From DASYSA01 sp036003885 (GTDB taxonomy: Bacteria; Acidobacteriota; Blastocatellia; UBA7656), in the NCBI GenBank assembly GCA_036003885.1, contig DASYSA010000485.1, forward strand, positions 1 through 21,233: a stretch of DNA of 21,233 nucleotides, read 5' to 3'. Positions 1 to 7,845 of the stretch are shown here, piece by piece. The translations under genes and the position numbers were made by a program. The stretch's first letter is position 1. Each line of letters starts with the position of its first letter. The notes below the pieces were generated by a model. The model was not told where the DNA came from. It made no database searches and was given only the letters and a program-made list of their open reading frames with translations.

Positions 1-983
1 GGCTTGAGACCCTGGGCCATCATTCGGTTAATAATCTCAAGTAGCGCGGAGTTATACGGCGTCGGAATGCCTACCTTTTTCCCCAGCTCGATTATGTCGC
101 CATTCAGGAAATCAGCTTCGGTCGATTTCCGTCCCAGATGGAGGTCCTGCCACATCGAGGGATACGTTCGATGGCCCGATCCCTCGCCGTTACTGTCGGA
201 CTTCGGAGCCCGCCGCAGCGCTTCGGTCATCTTGCGTATTCGAATAGGCGAGGGCTCACCCTCCGGAGGCTCGACCGCAATGCCGGCGGCTTCAAGTACT
301 CTCAATCCCTCTTCGCGCACGGCGAGCATCAGCTTGCGCATATCCGGGTCGCGCATACCCCGCTCGATCCAGTAGCCCACGATCGTGTGTGTCGCATTGT
401 TCAGATTCGCCACCAGCTTCCCCCACTTCATAGCCATCACGTGCGCCGATGCCATCGCCTCCAGCCCGGCGCTTGTGAGGTCGGCTGCAATTTGTTGAGC
501 CGTGCCGTCGACGCCCGCGGGATAACAGCCGAAGGCGAGGACGCGGCCGGGCGGCAATGTGATCAGGTCGGGTTGAAGCTGCACGGCACTCAGGAAAACC
601 AGTCCGGCGTAGACCTTTGCAAAACGCTCGGCCGCTATGGCTTCATTGCGAACGCCGTTCTGAAGGCAGACCACTGGAACAGACCGGCCGTAGACCGAGA
701 ACAGGTCGTCCACAACTTCGGCGGTTGACTGCGACTTAGTCGTGATCAGCACGATGTCCCGCGGGGTCGGCTTCAGTTCGGCGGCGGCGGTCACTGCGTC
801 TGCCTGGAAGCTGATCTCTTCGCCGTCCTGCTCTATGCGGATGCCTCGCCTGAGCGCTTCCGCGTACTCGGGCCTGGCGACAAGCACCACCTGGAAACCA
901 GCTCGTATCAACAATCCCCCGATTGTGCTTCCAACCGCGCCGGCGCCGAAGATGATGTACCTTGTTGGTTGTTCGGCGTTCAT
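1..983 (-). CDS. panE: 2-dehydropantoate 2-reductase (ketopantoate reductase), 3' end cut by window
   Basis: Cytosolic NADPH-dependent enzyme that reduces 2-dehydropantoate to pantoate in pantothenate/CoA synthesis. Reading leftward from the ATG at 983-981 gives 327 codons with no stop before the window edge, so the gene is partial at its C-terminus. The N-terminus (MNAEQPTRYIIFGAGAVGST) has the GxGxxG dinucleotide-binding fold. Around residues 186-196 is KWGKLVANLNN, the family segment carrying the catalytic lysine. Near the C-terminus are YPSMWQDLHLGRKSTEAD and GKKVGIPTPYNSALL, matching the conserved C-terminal helices that include the catalytic-region glutamate. E. coli PanE is about 303 residues, so only a little of the tail should be missing. 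The gene diverges from the hydrolase gene, and no good Shine-Dalgarno is visible. PanE-like paralogues acting on other 2-keto acids exist, so the exact substrate is inferred. Confidence 0.88.
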   Translation of the reverse strand, partial: MNAEQPTRYIIFGAGAVGSTIGGLLIRAGFQVVLVARPEYAEALRRGIRIEQDGEEISFQADAVTAAAELKPTPRDIVLITTKSQSTAEVVDDLFSVYGRSVPVVCLQNGVRNEAIAAERFAKVYAGLVFLSAVQLQPDLITLPPGRVLAFGCYPAGVDGTAQQIAADLTSAGLEAMASAHVMAMKWGKLVANLNNATHTIVGYWIERGMRDPDMRKLMLAVREEGLRVLEAAGIAVEPPEGEPSPIRIRKMTEALRRAPKSDSNGEGSGHRTYPSMWQDLHLGRKSTEADFLNGDIIELGKKVGIPTPYNSALLEIINRMMAQGLK

Positions 984-1070
984 GGTGGTCGATAATATCG
1001 CACCGCCCCCCGGCTGTGACAAACCAATGTGCGATGCCGCTGGCAAAGCGAGCCTGAGGTGCTAGGATGG

Positions 1071-1781
1071 ATGCTTCAGCAAGGAGCGCTGGTATACGAC
1101 ATGATTATAGAGAAATCGATCCCGCAACAGATCAACCTCTATTACGACCTCTACATTCCGGATGAGCAGCGAGAGCGTCTGAGGCCGCTCATCATCGCCT
1201 TGCATGGCTACGAAGGAAACAAAGAATCGATGATGGCTCTGGCTCGGAAGATTAACTCGGATGACTACGTGATAGCGTCGGTCCAGGGTCCCAATTCGTT
1301 CTTCACGGCCGACGCCAGGGAGCAGGGAAAGCCAAAGATTGGATTTGGCTGGATGATGCAGTATAAAGCCGCGGAGACGATCGAACTGCACCATAAGACG
1401 CTGCTGTCCGTGATCGAAGAGACCCGCTCCCAGTGCCGCATCGACCCCGATTCAATCTTCCTACTCGCGTTCTCTCAGTCGGTGGCGCTGAACTATCGCT
1501 TCACTTTCACTCACGCCGGGGTGGTGCGCGGAGTGATCGCGGTATGCGGTGGAATTCCGGGAGACTGGAATGACGACAAATACAAGAACAGCGACACGGA
1601 CGTTCTGATCATCGCGGGAGATGACGACGAGTTCTACCCTTCAGAACGGACGAGAGGCTTCAAGGATGCGTTGGCCCGCCGAGCGCGGTCGGTCGAGTAT
1701 GTCAGCTTTCCAGTGGGGCATGTCTTCCCGCGCGAATCGCTCCCTGTTATTAATGATTGGATCGCGGGAAGAAGGATCTAG
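1071..1781 (+). CDS. alpha/beta hydrolase of the carboxylesterase/phospholipase type
   Basis: Probable soluble esterase. I see an oxyanion-hole segment (LIIALHGYEGN), a nucleophile elbow LAFSQS, an acidic residue in IIAGDDDEFYP and a histidine in PVGHVFP, in the order Ser, Asp, His of the alpha/beta hydrolase fold. From the ATG at 1071 the protein has 236 residues, with the nucleophile near residue 135 and the histidine near 217. In-frame ATGs also lie at 1029 (overlapping the upstream divergent region) and 1101. I chose 1071 because of a GAGG about 12 bases upstream, but 1101 also has AAGGAG at 1081-1086 and is possible. The elbow reads A-F-S-Q-S instead of the usual G-x-S-x-G. The last codons and the stop are built from a heptamer repeat that runs into the downstream palindrome. 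The substrate is unknown. Confidence 0.75.
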   Translation: MLQQGALVYDMIIEKSIPQQINLYYDLYIPDEQRERLRPLIIALHGYEGNKESMMALARKINSDDYVIASVQGPNSFFTADAREQGKPKIGFGWMMQYKAAETIELHHKTLLSVIEETRSQCRIDPDSIFLLAFSQSVALNYRFTFTHAGVVRGVIAVCGGIPGDWNDDKYKNSDTDVLIIAGDDDEFYPSERTRGFKDALARRARSVEYVSFPVGHVFPRESLPVINDWIAGRRI

Positions 1782-1843
1782 GATCTGGGATTTAGGATCT
1801 AGGTGGGATCTGTCCTAGATCCTAAATCCTAAATCCTAGATCC
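1774..1843. repeat. palindrome of GGATYTA-type heptamers between convergent genes
   Basis: Four heptamers lie head to tail at 1774-1801 (GGATCTA, GGATCTG, GGATTTA, GGATCTA) and are mirrored at 1814-1841 as CCTAGAT, CCTAAAT, CCTAAAT, CCTAGAT. Arms 1774-1803 and 1814-1843 pair at 28 of 30 positions, plus one G-U, around a 10-base loop. The stop codon of the upstream hydrolase (TAG, 1779-1781) lies inside the left arm. The repeat CCTTCCTCAT/CCTTCCTCA follows to 1860 and supplies the stop of the convergent glycosyltransferase gene. It could act as a bidirectional transcription barrier, although no U-tract follows it. Confidence 0.85.
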
Positions 1844-1857
1844 TTCCTCATCCTTCC

Positions 1858-3582
1858 TCACTCTTTCAATCGATACACTGCGAAGGGGCGGTGCGGGTCG
1901 GGCCCGATCTGACCATCGCGGCGGTAGTTGTCCCGGACAAACTCAGTTACTTCTGAATCGGGCTCCGACATCAGATTGGCCTCGACATCGAGAATCACTC
2001 GCGGCCGTTCTCGCCTGAGGTCTTCGATTAGCCGAGAGCTCGACTCGCGCCAAAACTCCTCATTGTCCGGCTCGACGGCCGCACCATCCAGAAACCTGCC
2101 TGTTGTGTAGTAGGGCAACAAGTAACGGGACGCGGGACGGCACTGCGAGCGCCAGTACACGTCGAGCGCATAGCCCCAGATGTATATCGGTTCGCCCTCT
2201 GCGGCCATGCCCCGCAAGCGGTTTGCGACAACCTCAGCTTCGCGTTCACGCTGGGTCATTCCCCAGCTCTCGCTGGTACCGGTCCTGGTGCCGGTGACTG
2301 TTTCGTAGGCAAGAATAGCCGTCCGCCCGTGAAATCTCACCAGACCGACTAGGAAGATGAGAACAAGTGTCGCGAACGCGACTCGGCGTTTTCTGCCTGC
2401 GCCGGCGAGGCCTTCGAGGAGAGTTCTCATGCCTCGTGCCCCCAGCAGTGAAAGCGCCGGCAGAACCTGAATGAAGTAGTGACCGAAGAAGCGGCCGCCA
2501 GTGAACACCCCAACAAGCGATACCCCACCCCACACGGACACGATCAGGTCCATCTCACGATCCGGGCAAACCGGGCGAACTTTCGCGAGCGCTTCATCCG
2601 TGGGTTTGCTCCGAATGGATCGCACGAGGGCGAAGGCAGCCAGTGACCAGAGTGCCAGATTGAACAGCGCGTAACCCAGAGTCCGTCCGGCCATGAACTT
2701 GAGCCATACGTCTCTGGGCAGAGCTCTCATATAGAGGCTACCCATCTCAAAGACATTGCGCCAAAAATCGTCCAGCGCGCCGGTTGACCGGAGCCAGAGA
2801 ACCAAAGAGATCATGACCGCGGCAAAGCCTGCGCCGACCGTCAAGAGCCTGACGATTGCGGCGCCGGCCTCTGTCAGCACAGCCGGCGCGTTTGAATCCT
2901 TGCGCCATGCGCGATAGACCGCGACCCCTTCATACAAGGCGAAGAACAGCAGGCTGAACACTGCGACTTGCTTGAACAATGCCGCCAGTCCGGTGAGCAG
3001 TCCGGCAATCAGCAAGGGCGCCACCGAACGGCCGGAAGAGACTCTCACGGGGCCGCTGCCCTTCATTGGGCTGCGAGCTCTAATGAAGAAGTAGAACGAT
3101 GCGGCGTAAGGGAGGGCCATCAGGAGTTCGGTGTTGGCGGCCATCATGTCCTGGGTGTAGTAGTTCGTGCTGAAGTAGATGAACAACAGCGCTGCCCAGA
3201 ATCCCGTCCGCCTGTCATAGAACCGAGCGGCTACTTGATAGAGAACTACTGAGGTGGCGAAGTTCCACAGCGCGGCTACGAGGTGCACTGCGACCATGCT
3301 GCGCCCGAATAGCCGGAACACCGCCGCGTAGAAGAATGTTGATCCCGGAGGCTTGTCTGTGACGATGTCCGCATACAACCGCGCGCCCTCCAGCAGGCGC
3401 GTTGCCGTGATCGCGCGAATCGCTTCATCGCCGGTCACGAAGTCGTAGCGCAGGTAGAAGCCTCGAAGCAACAGGTTGAGTAGAAACAGTCCCGCAAGCG
3501 CCAGGACGACTTGCCTGCTCGTAAGAAGCGGCTCCTCGGCCGGTTCGGCGATGATCGGATTGTGCCGCACCGTCTGGGCCAT
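1858..3582 (-). CDS. polytopic glycosyltransferase, GT39/ArnT-like (GT-C fold)
   Basis: A 574-residue integral membrane protein, likely transferring a sugar from a polyprenyl-phosphate donor to an envelope acceptor. After about 22 soluble residues comes the first membrane span (VVLALAGLFLLNLLL). The periplasmic loop then carries GDEAIRA (Asp52-Glu53), the position of the catalytic acid in GT-C enzymes, and TDKPPGSTFFYA (about 75-86), the DxPP-type motif of the PMT/ArnT family. Many hydrophobic spans follow to about residue 410. The last 150 residues are soluble and include IYIWGYALDVYWRS and PRVILDVEANL, typical of the C-terminal part of bacterial GT39-like proteins. The ATG at 3582 has GGAGGGAG just upstream. 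The gene stands alone, converging on the hydrolase gene and diverging from the LeuA-like gene. Acceptor and sugar cannot be told from sequence. Confidence 0.82.
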   Translation of the reverse strand: MAQTVRHNPIIAEPAEEPLLTSRQVVLALAGLFLLNLLLRGFYLRYDFVTGDEAIRAITATRLLEGARLYADIVTDKPPGSTFFYAAVFRLFGRSMVAVHLVAALWNFATSVVLYQVAARFYDRRTGFWAALLFIYFSTNYYTQDMMAANTELLMALPYAASFYFFIRARSPMKGSGPVRVSSGRSVAPLLIAGLLTGLAALFKQVAVFSLLFFALYEGVAVYRAWRKDSNAPAVLTEAGAAIVRLLTVGAGFAAVMISLVLWLRSTGALDDFWRNVFEMGSLYMRALPRDVWLKFMAGRTLGYALFNLALWSLAAFALVRSIRSKPTDEALAKVRPVCPDREMDLIVSVWGGVSLVGVFTGGRFFGHYFIQVLPALSLLGARGMRTLLEGLAGAGRKRRVAFATLVLIFLVGLVRFHGRTAILAYETVTGTRTGTSESWGMTQREREAEVVANRLRGMAAEGEPIYIWGYALDVYWRSQCRPASRYLLPYYTTGRFLDGAAVEPDNEEFWRESSSRLIEDLRRERPRVILDVEANLMSEPDSEVTEFVRDNYRRDGQIGPDPHRPFAVYRLKE

Positions 3583-3625
3583 CGGATCAGCTCTCCCTCC
3601 TCAGCCGTGAATAGTACCAGCAAGA

Positions 3626-3780
3626 AACGTTTAACGTTTAACGTTTGCCGTTTGTCGTTCCTCTCTCTTCGAGGTCTATGGTTTGCCTCCTATCGCGATT
3701 TCACGTTCCAACGACAAGCGAGCAGAGGATTCACGCAAAACACAAAACCTAAAACCTAAAACGCAAAACGTAAAACGTTT
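3626..3780. repeat. intergenic repeat element, left copy, with flanking heptamer tracts
   Basis: Three parts are visible. A heptamer tract at 3626-3660 has AACGTTT three times, then GCCGTTT and GTCGTTC. A 41-base core lies at 3679-3719. A second heptamer tract at 3737-3778 has six AAAACNN units (AC, CT, CT, GC, GT, GT). The two tracts are roughly complementary, so the element could fold back on itself. The core read on the minus strand matches 5075-5115 at 32 of 41 ungapped positions. No ORF in it looks real. It fills most of the divergent spacer between the glycosyltransferase and LeuA-like genes. Confidence 0.75.
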
Positions 3781-3786
3781 CCCGTC

Positions 3787-3816
3787 TTGACGCTCAGCTT
3801 GGGCGTTTGCTCTAAT
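3787..3816 (+). promoter_or_regulatory. candidate sigma-70 promoter for the LeuA-like gene
   Basis: TTGACG (3787-3792), an 18-base spacer and TCTAAT (3811-3816) lie directly after the heptamer tract. The start point would fall near 3823, only about 12 bases before the GTG start, so the leader would be very short and might clip the GGGAAGG ribosome binding site. It is a consensus match only. Confidence 0.4.
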
Positions 3817-3834
3817 CGCTTGGGAAGGTAAATC

Positions 3835-5046
3835 GTGGAAAAGAGCGAGCTCGTATACGACTGGAACACGGCGGGACGAGAGTTGGCCTCCGAACGTCGC
3901 GTCGAGTTGAATGACGAGACTCTCAGGGACGGTCTTCAGTCGCCTTCCGTCTTCGACCCGCCGATTGAGAGAAAGATCGAACTGCTCCACTTGATGGATT
4001 CGCTGGGCATCAACGCCGCGGACATCGGTTTGCCCGGTGCAGGCCCGCGAGCCGTCGCCGATGTGACCCGGCTGGCAAAAGAGATAGTCGACTGCAAGCT
4101 CGACATCACTCCTAACTGTGCGGCCAGAACAGTTTCCGCCGATATCCAGCCCATCATAGACATTTCGGAGAAGGTCGGCATTCCGATCGAGGCCTGTACC
4201 TTCATTGGCTCGAGTCCTATTCGCCAGTACGCTGAAAGCTGGTCGCTGGAAATGATGCTCACCGCGACTGAGGATGCGGTCAAGTTCGCAGTTTCGCGCG
4301 GGCTGCCGGTTATGTACGTGACCGAAGACACCACGCGGGCGCATCCGGATACGGTGCGAGCGCTCTACACGACCGCAATCGAAGCGGGCGCGCGGAGAAT
4401 ATGCGTATGCGACACGGTTGGTCATGCAACTCCTGACGGGGTGAGCGCGCTGATCGGTTACATCAGGAGCATCGTCGCGGACACCGGCGAAGACGTGAAG
4501 ATCGACTGGCATGGCCATCAGGATCGCGGGCTTGGAGTCATCAATTCGATCGCCGCCTTCGAAGCCGGCGCCGACCGGTTGCACGGCACTGCCCTCGGAA
4601 TAGGAGAGCGGGTCGGCAATGCGCCGATGGACCAGCTGCTGGTGAACCTGCAACTGATGGGATACATCGGCCGCGACCTGGGAAACCTGATGCGCTACTG
4701 TGAGACGGCCAGTGAGGCCACCCGCATTCCGATACCGATCGGCTATCCGGTGGTCGGCCGCGACGCGTTCCGCACCGCAACCGGGGTACACGCCGCGGCA
4801 GTCATCAAGGCATTTCGCAAGGGCGACGAATGGCTGGCCGATATGGTCTACTCCGGCGTGCCCGCAAAGATGGTCGGACGCGAGCAGTTGATCGAAATAG
4901 GCCCGATGAGCGGCAAGTCGAACATTGTCTTCTGGCTTGAACGACACGCCGTCGAGGCGACAGAAGAGCGAGTCGAGCGCATACTCAATCACGCCAAACA
5001 GCGGAGTGCCGTGCTCAGCGATGAAGAGGTTATGGCGCTCGTTTGA
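3835..5046 (+). CDS. 2-isopropylmalate synthase-like enzyme (DRE-TIM family) without regulatory domain
   Basis: Acyl-CoA-dependent aldol condensation enzyme of the LeuA / homocitrate synthase / citramalate synthase group, cytosolic and divalent-metal dependent. The 403-residue protein has the entry motif NDETLRDGLQSP (26-37), the metal-binding HGH (226-228) in DWHGHQDRGLGVINS, the family signature GIGERVGNAPMD (255-266) and the catalytic-subdomain stretch VGRDAFRTATGVHAAA (307-322). It ends near residue 403 and lacks the roughly 120-residue C-terminal LeuA regulatory domain that binds leucine. The usual RDGEQ is RDGLQ here, and HxHND is HGHQD, so the substrate may not be 2-ketoisovalerate. 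The start is GTG at 3835, preceded by GGGAAGG. No other leucine-pathway genes are adjacent, and inverted copies of one repeat flank it. I favour an IPMS-like enzyme; homocitrate or citramalate synthase cannot be excluded. Confidence 0.8.
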   Translation: MEKSELVYDWNTAGRELASERRVELNDETLRDGLQSPSVFDPPIERKIELLHLMDSLGINAADIGLPGAGPRAVADVTRLAKEIVDCKLDITPNCAARTVSADIQPIIDISEKVGIPIEACTFIGSSPIRQYAESWSLEMMLTATEDAVKFAVSRGLPVMYVTEDTTRAHPDTVRALYTTAIEAGARRICVCDTVGHATPDGVSALIGYIRSIVADTGEDVKIDWHGHQDRGLGVINSIAAFEAGADRLHGTALGIGERVGNAPMDQLLVNLQLMGYIGRDLGNLMRYCETASEATRIPIPIGYPVVGRDAFRTATGVHAAAVIKAFRKGDEWLADMVYSGVPAKMVGREQLIEIGPMSGKSNIVFWLERHAVEATEERVERILNHAKQRSAVLSDEEVMALV

Positions 5047-5074
5047 TGCGGATTCAGGATTTTCGTTCGTCCTG

Positions 5075-5152
5075 GCGTGTCGTTGTAGAGTGAAATCGAG
5101 AGAAGCTGCAAACCAGAACTCAAAAGAACGGGAAACCCGAAACGCGAAACGT
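5075..5152. repeat. intergenic repeat element, right copy, inverted relative to the left copy
   Basis: The core at 5075-5115 is the reverse-strand counterpart of 3679-3719 (32 of 41 identical by hand count, no gaps). As in the left copy, a degenerate heptamer tract lies beside it: GAAACCC, GAAACGC and GAAACGT at 5132-5152, preceded by a shortened unit. It occupies most of the 151-base spacer between the LeuA-like and peptidase genes. No promoter stands out. Confidence 0.75.
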
Positions 5153-5197
5153 CTCTGCCCGAGCATTCAAGACGCGTGAAAGCAGGAAGCCACAAAG

Positions 5198-6433
5198 ATG
5201 TCCCAGTCGATCAATCCACAAACCGCCCTCGATAGTCCTCAATACCGCGACCTGCTCTCCACGCCGCCGATCGGGCAGGCATTCCACTTTATCGATCAGT
5301 CTCAGCAAGAGGTCACCGAAGAACTGATTCGCATCTGCGAGATCCCGGCGCCGCCCTTCAAGGAAGAGGCTCGGGCTGCCTATATCAAGCGCAGGTTCGA
5401 AGAGATCGGGCTCGAGCGAGTGAGGACGGACCCTGAGGGTAACGTTATCGCCGAACGCTCAGGCTGCTCATCTGGTCCATCGGTTGTGGTGTCGGCTCAC
5501 CTCGATACGGTCTTCCCGGAAGGCACCGATGTGCAGGTGCGGCGCGAGGGCCGGCGACTATGCGCGCCAGGCATAAGCGACAATACCTGCGGGCTGGTGA
5601 GCCTGATTGCAATCGCACGCGCTCTCGATACGGGACGAATTGAAACCGAAGGGCCGATCTATTTTGTCGCCACGGTCGGAGAAGAGGGAGAGGGGAACCT
5701 CCGGGGCGTCCGATACCTGTTCACCGAGGGGGCTTTCTCTCGAGGAGTCGATGCCTTCATCTCGCTCGACGGCCCGGGCCTCGAGCGCATAACCCAGCGA
5801 GCACTGGGGTCGCGTCGCTACCGAGTGACGATCACCGGACAGGGCGGGCATTCGTGGGGCGACTTCGGTATTGTGAACCCGGTCCACGCACTGGGCCGGG
5901 CGATCGCCAGGTTTGCAGCCTATCCGGCGCCTGTCTCGCCTCGCACGTCGTACAACGTGGGCGTCATAGAAGGCGGCAGTTCGGTGAACGCGATCCCGGA
6001 ACTTGCAAGCATGACCGTCGATATGCGCTCCGTGTCGAGCGATGAGATAGACAAACTGGAGGCTTATCTTCAGCGGGTCGTGGACCTCGCGGTCAGAGAG
6101 GAGAACTCCCAACGCGCAATGTCGGGAACAAGTCTGACTTACCATATTGAGCAGGTTGGTAATCGACCTTCCGGAGAAACTCCTCTTGAATCCACTATAG
6201 TCCAGGCAGCGATCGAGTGTTCACGGGCGCTTGGCATCGAGCCCCGGCTCGACTGTTCCTCGACCGATTCGAACATCCCGATCTCGCTTGGCATTCCGGC
6301 GATAACGATCGGAGTCGGCGGTGTTTCAAACAACTGTCACAGCTTGACTGAATGGTATGAGCCTCTCGGACGGGAACTGGGACTGAAGCGACTGTTGCTG
6401 CTTACGGTAGCGATGGCTGGAGTGAAGGTCTAA
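5198..6433 (+). CDS. M20-family zinc metallopeptidase (PepT/ArgE/CPG2-like)
   Basis: Cytosolic di-zinc exopeptidase or deacylase, 411 residues. Metal and catalytic motifs appear in family order. SAHLDTVFPEG has His101, and Asp103 assists catalysis. APGISDNTCG has the bridging Asp128. ATVGEEGEGNLRG has the catalytic Glu162 and metal-ligand Glu163. ISLDGPG has Asp191, and NNCHSLTEWYE has His381. GQGGHSWGDFG (about 214-224) begins the lid/dimerisation domain, with His218 the usual lid histidine. There is no signal peptide. The ATG at 5198 has AGGAAG about 10 bases upstream. It lies on the same strand as the LeuA-like gene, but a repeat-filled 151-base gap separates them, so an operon is doubtful. 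Peptidase T-like, carboxypeptidase G2-like and amino-acid deacylase roles are all compatible. Confidence 0.88.
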   Translation: MSQSINPQTALDSPQYRDLLSTPPIGQAFHFIDQSQQEVTEELIRICEIPAPPFKEEARAAYIKRRFEEIGLERVRTDPEGNVIAERSGCSSGPSVVVSAHLDTVFPEGTDVQVRREGRRLCAPGISDNTCGLVSLIAIARALDTGRIETEGPIYFVATVGEEGEGNLRGVRYLFTEGAFSRGVDAFISLDGPGLERITQRALGSRRYRVTITGQGGHSWGDFGIVNPVHALGRAIARFAAYPAPVSPRTSYNVGVIEGGSSVNAIPELASMTVDMRSVSSDEIDKLEAYLQRVVDLAVREENSQRAMSGTSLTYHIEQVGNRPSGETPLESTIVQAAIECSRALGIEPRLDCSSTDSNIPISLGIPAITIGVGGVSNNCHSLTEWYEPLGRELGLKRLLLLTVAMAGVKV

Positions 6434-6513
6434 TACCGCGCTACCAGCCACGACCTCAGAGGCAGGGAGTCGTCCCGCAGCTAAGAGCAGAGTCACAAAG
6501 CGTTCCGGCCTTG

Positions 6514-7845
6514 CTATCCTGGCGGGAAAGATGGCTCCACGTGCTCGGTATCGACTCTCACCTTCCGGAGCTCTGATCTGTTCAGACGCCCCTGGATCAT
6601 CAGCCAGCCCGCGCCGGGAATGAGAAAGGACAGACCGAGCAGCATCGCAACCTGACGCGGTCCCAGACCTCCATAATCGAGCGCCCATCCAGACAGGTAG
6701 GTCGACACCGACATCGTGAGCGTTACAAGAGCAAGCTCGAGTGAAAATACTCGACCCAAAAAACGATTCGGCACCGATAACTGCAACAGTGTCGTTGAGA
6801 AGACCCACTGGATGCTTCCTCCCGCATGCGCACCCACCACGAATATCAACGCCAGCTCGAGTCCCGGCGCCCAGGCAAAGAGCACATAGAAAAGCGCTGA
6901 GATGAAGAACGCAACCGCGATTGCCCGTCGCATCGTGCGCGGCGAGCCGTCGGTCAGCCATCGAGTGGCCACCGGCCCAATCAGCGCTCCAATGCCGCGG
7001 GCCGCATACAGCAATCCTATTGAAGCGCTCCCATCGCGCCCAATTGGAAAGACCTGCCTGCCGAAGATGGTCAGCAGCAGGAGCACGCCTCCTCCCAGAC
7101 CCCATCCGCTCTTGACCAACAGGATAGCCATGATTCGCAGGTTTGATCTCAGGTAACGCGCGCCCTCCAGAAGATCAGTGATGCCGGTCGCGTCGGCAAA
7201 CGAGAGGGTTTTTACAACCGAGGGATCTCTCGCTTCCTGCGGAGTTGGCTTGATTTGCACGTATGCAACAAATGCAGCTGAAATGAAGAACGACGCCGAA
7301 TCAATTACGAATGCCGCGTTTCGACCGAAGGCATCGGTGACAACGCCGCCAAGGGCCGCCCCCAGCGCAAGGGTCACCGACCACGAGGCTCCCGACAAGG
7401 CATTGGCTGCTATCAGGCGGGCGCGCGGGACTATGCTCGGGATCGCAGCGGACTTCGCGGGATCGAAGAAGGTCGAAGCCATCACCTGCAGAGCAGCGAG
7501 GACATAGACCATCCAAACCTGATCGGGCCTGTGAATGAGCAGGAAACCCAGGACCAGAATGCCGCGCACCACATCGGCCGCAATCATGATTGTCTTTCGG
7601 CTGAATCGGTCGGCGGCGACGCCCGCTAACGGCCCGACGAAGAAGGCGGGGAGCAGCTTGAGTATGAGCACATAGCTTACGGCCTGGCCGGTGCCGCTGA
7701 GGCTCAGTAGAAGCGTGAAGAGAGCGACGCTGTTGAACCAGTCGCCGGTCTGCGAAATGAGTTGCGAGATCCAGAGCCGCGTGAAGTCAGGATTCTCACG
7801 AAGGAGGGGCAGGTACGCTGGCGTGCGATTGGCGCGGCTGCTCAT
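6514..7845 (-). CDS. MFS transporter (EntS/MFS_3-like exporter)
   Basis: Twelve-span major facilitator, 443 residues from the ATG at 7845, probably a proton-driven exporter in the inner membrane. The N-terminus (LRENPDFTRLWISQLISQTGDWF) is typical of MFS_3/EntS-type proteins. The loop between spans 2 and 3 carries the family motif GVAADRFSRKT. Repeated hydrophobic spans continue to LLGLSFLIPGAGWLMIQG near the end. The frame stays open upstream to a GTG at 7953, but those 36 extra residues translate one unit of the palindromic repeat cluster, so I reject the longer start. No clear Shine-Dalgarno precedes 7845, so the start is uncertain. It is divergent from a LysR-type regulator, a common layout for a regulated exporter. 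The substrate is unknown. Confidence 0.85.
   Translation of the reverse strand: MSSRANRTPAYLPLLRENPDFTRLWISQLISQTGDWFNSVALFTLLLSLSGTGQAVSYVLILKLLPAFFVGPLAGVAADRFSRKTIMIAADVVRGILVLGFLLIHRPDQVWMVYVLAALQVMASTFFDPAKSAAIPSIVPRARLIAANALSGASWSVTLALGAALGGVVTDAFGRNAAFVIDSASFFISAAFVAYVQIKPTPQEARDPSVVKTLSFADATGITDLLEGARYLRSNLRIMAILLVKSGWGLGGGVLLLLTIFGRQVFPIGRDGSASIGLLYAARGIGALIGPVATRWLTDGSPRTMRRAIAVAFFISALFYVLFAWAPGLELALIFVVGAHAGGSIQWVFSTTLLQLSVPNRFLGRVFSLELALVTLTMSVSTYLSGWALDYGGLGPRQVAMLLGLSFLIPGAGWLMIQGRLNRSELRKVRVDTEHVEPSFPPG

Noticed and set aside
1029..1070. Earlier ATG (1029) as start of the alpha/beta hydrolase
   Set aside because: It adds 14 residues unlike the family and has no ribosome binding site. 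Later ATGs at 1071 and 1101 fit better.
3676..5166. Long open frame of 496 codons on the minus strand across the LeuA-like gene
   Set aside because: It is antisense to a gene with clear family motifs, is rich in Arg, His and Asp as shadows of GC-rich genes are, and has no recognisable domain.
6434..6513. Terminator between the convergent peptidase and MFS genes
   Set aside because: No stem with an adjoining T-run could be found in this 80-base spacer.
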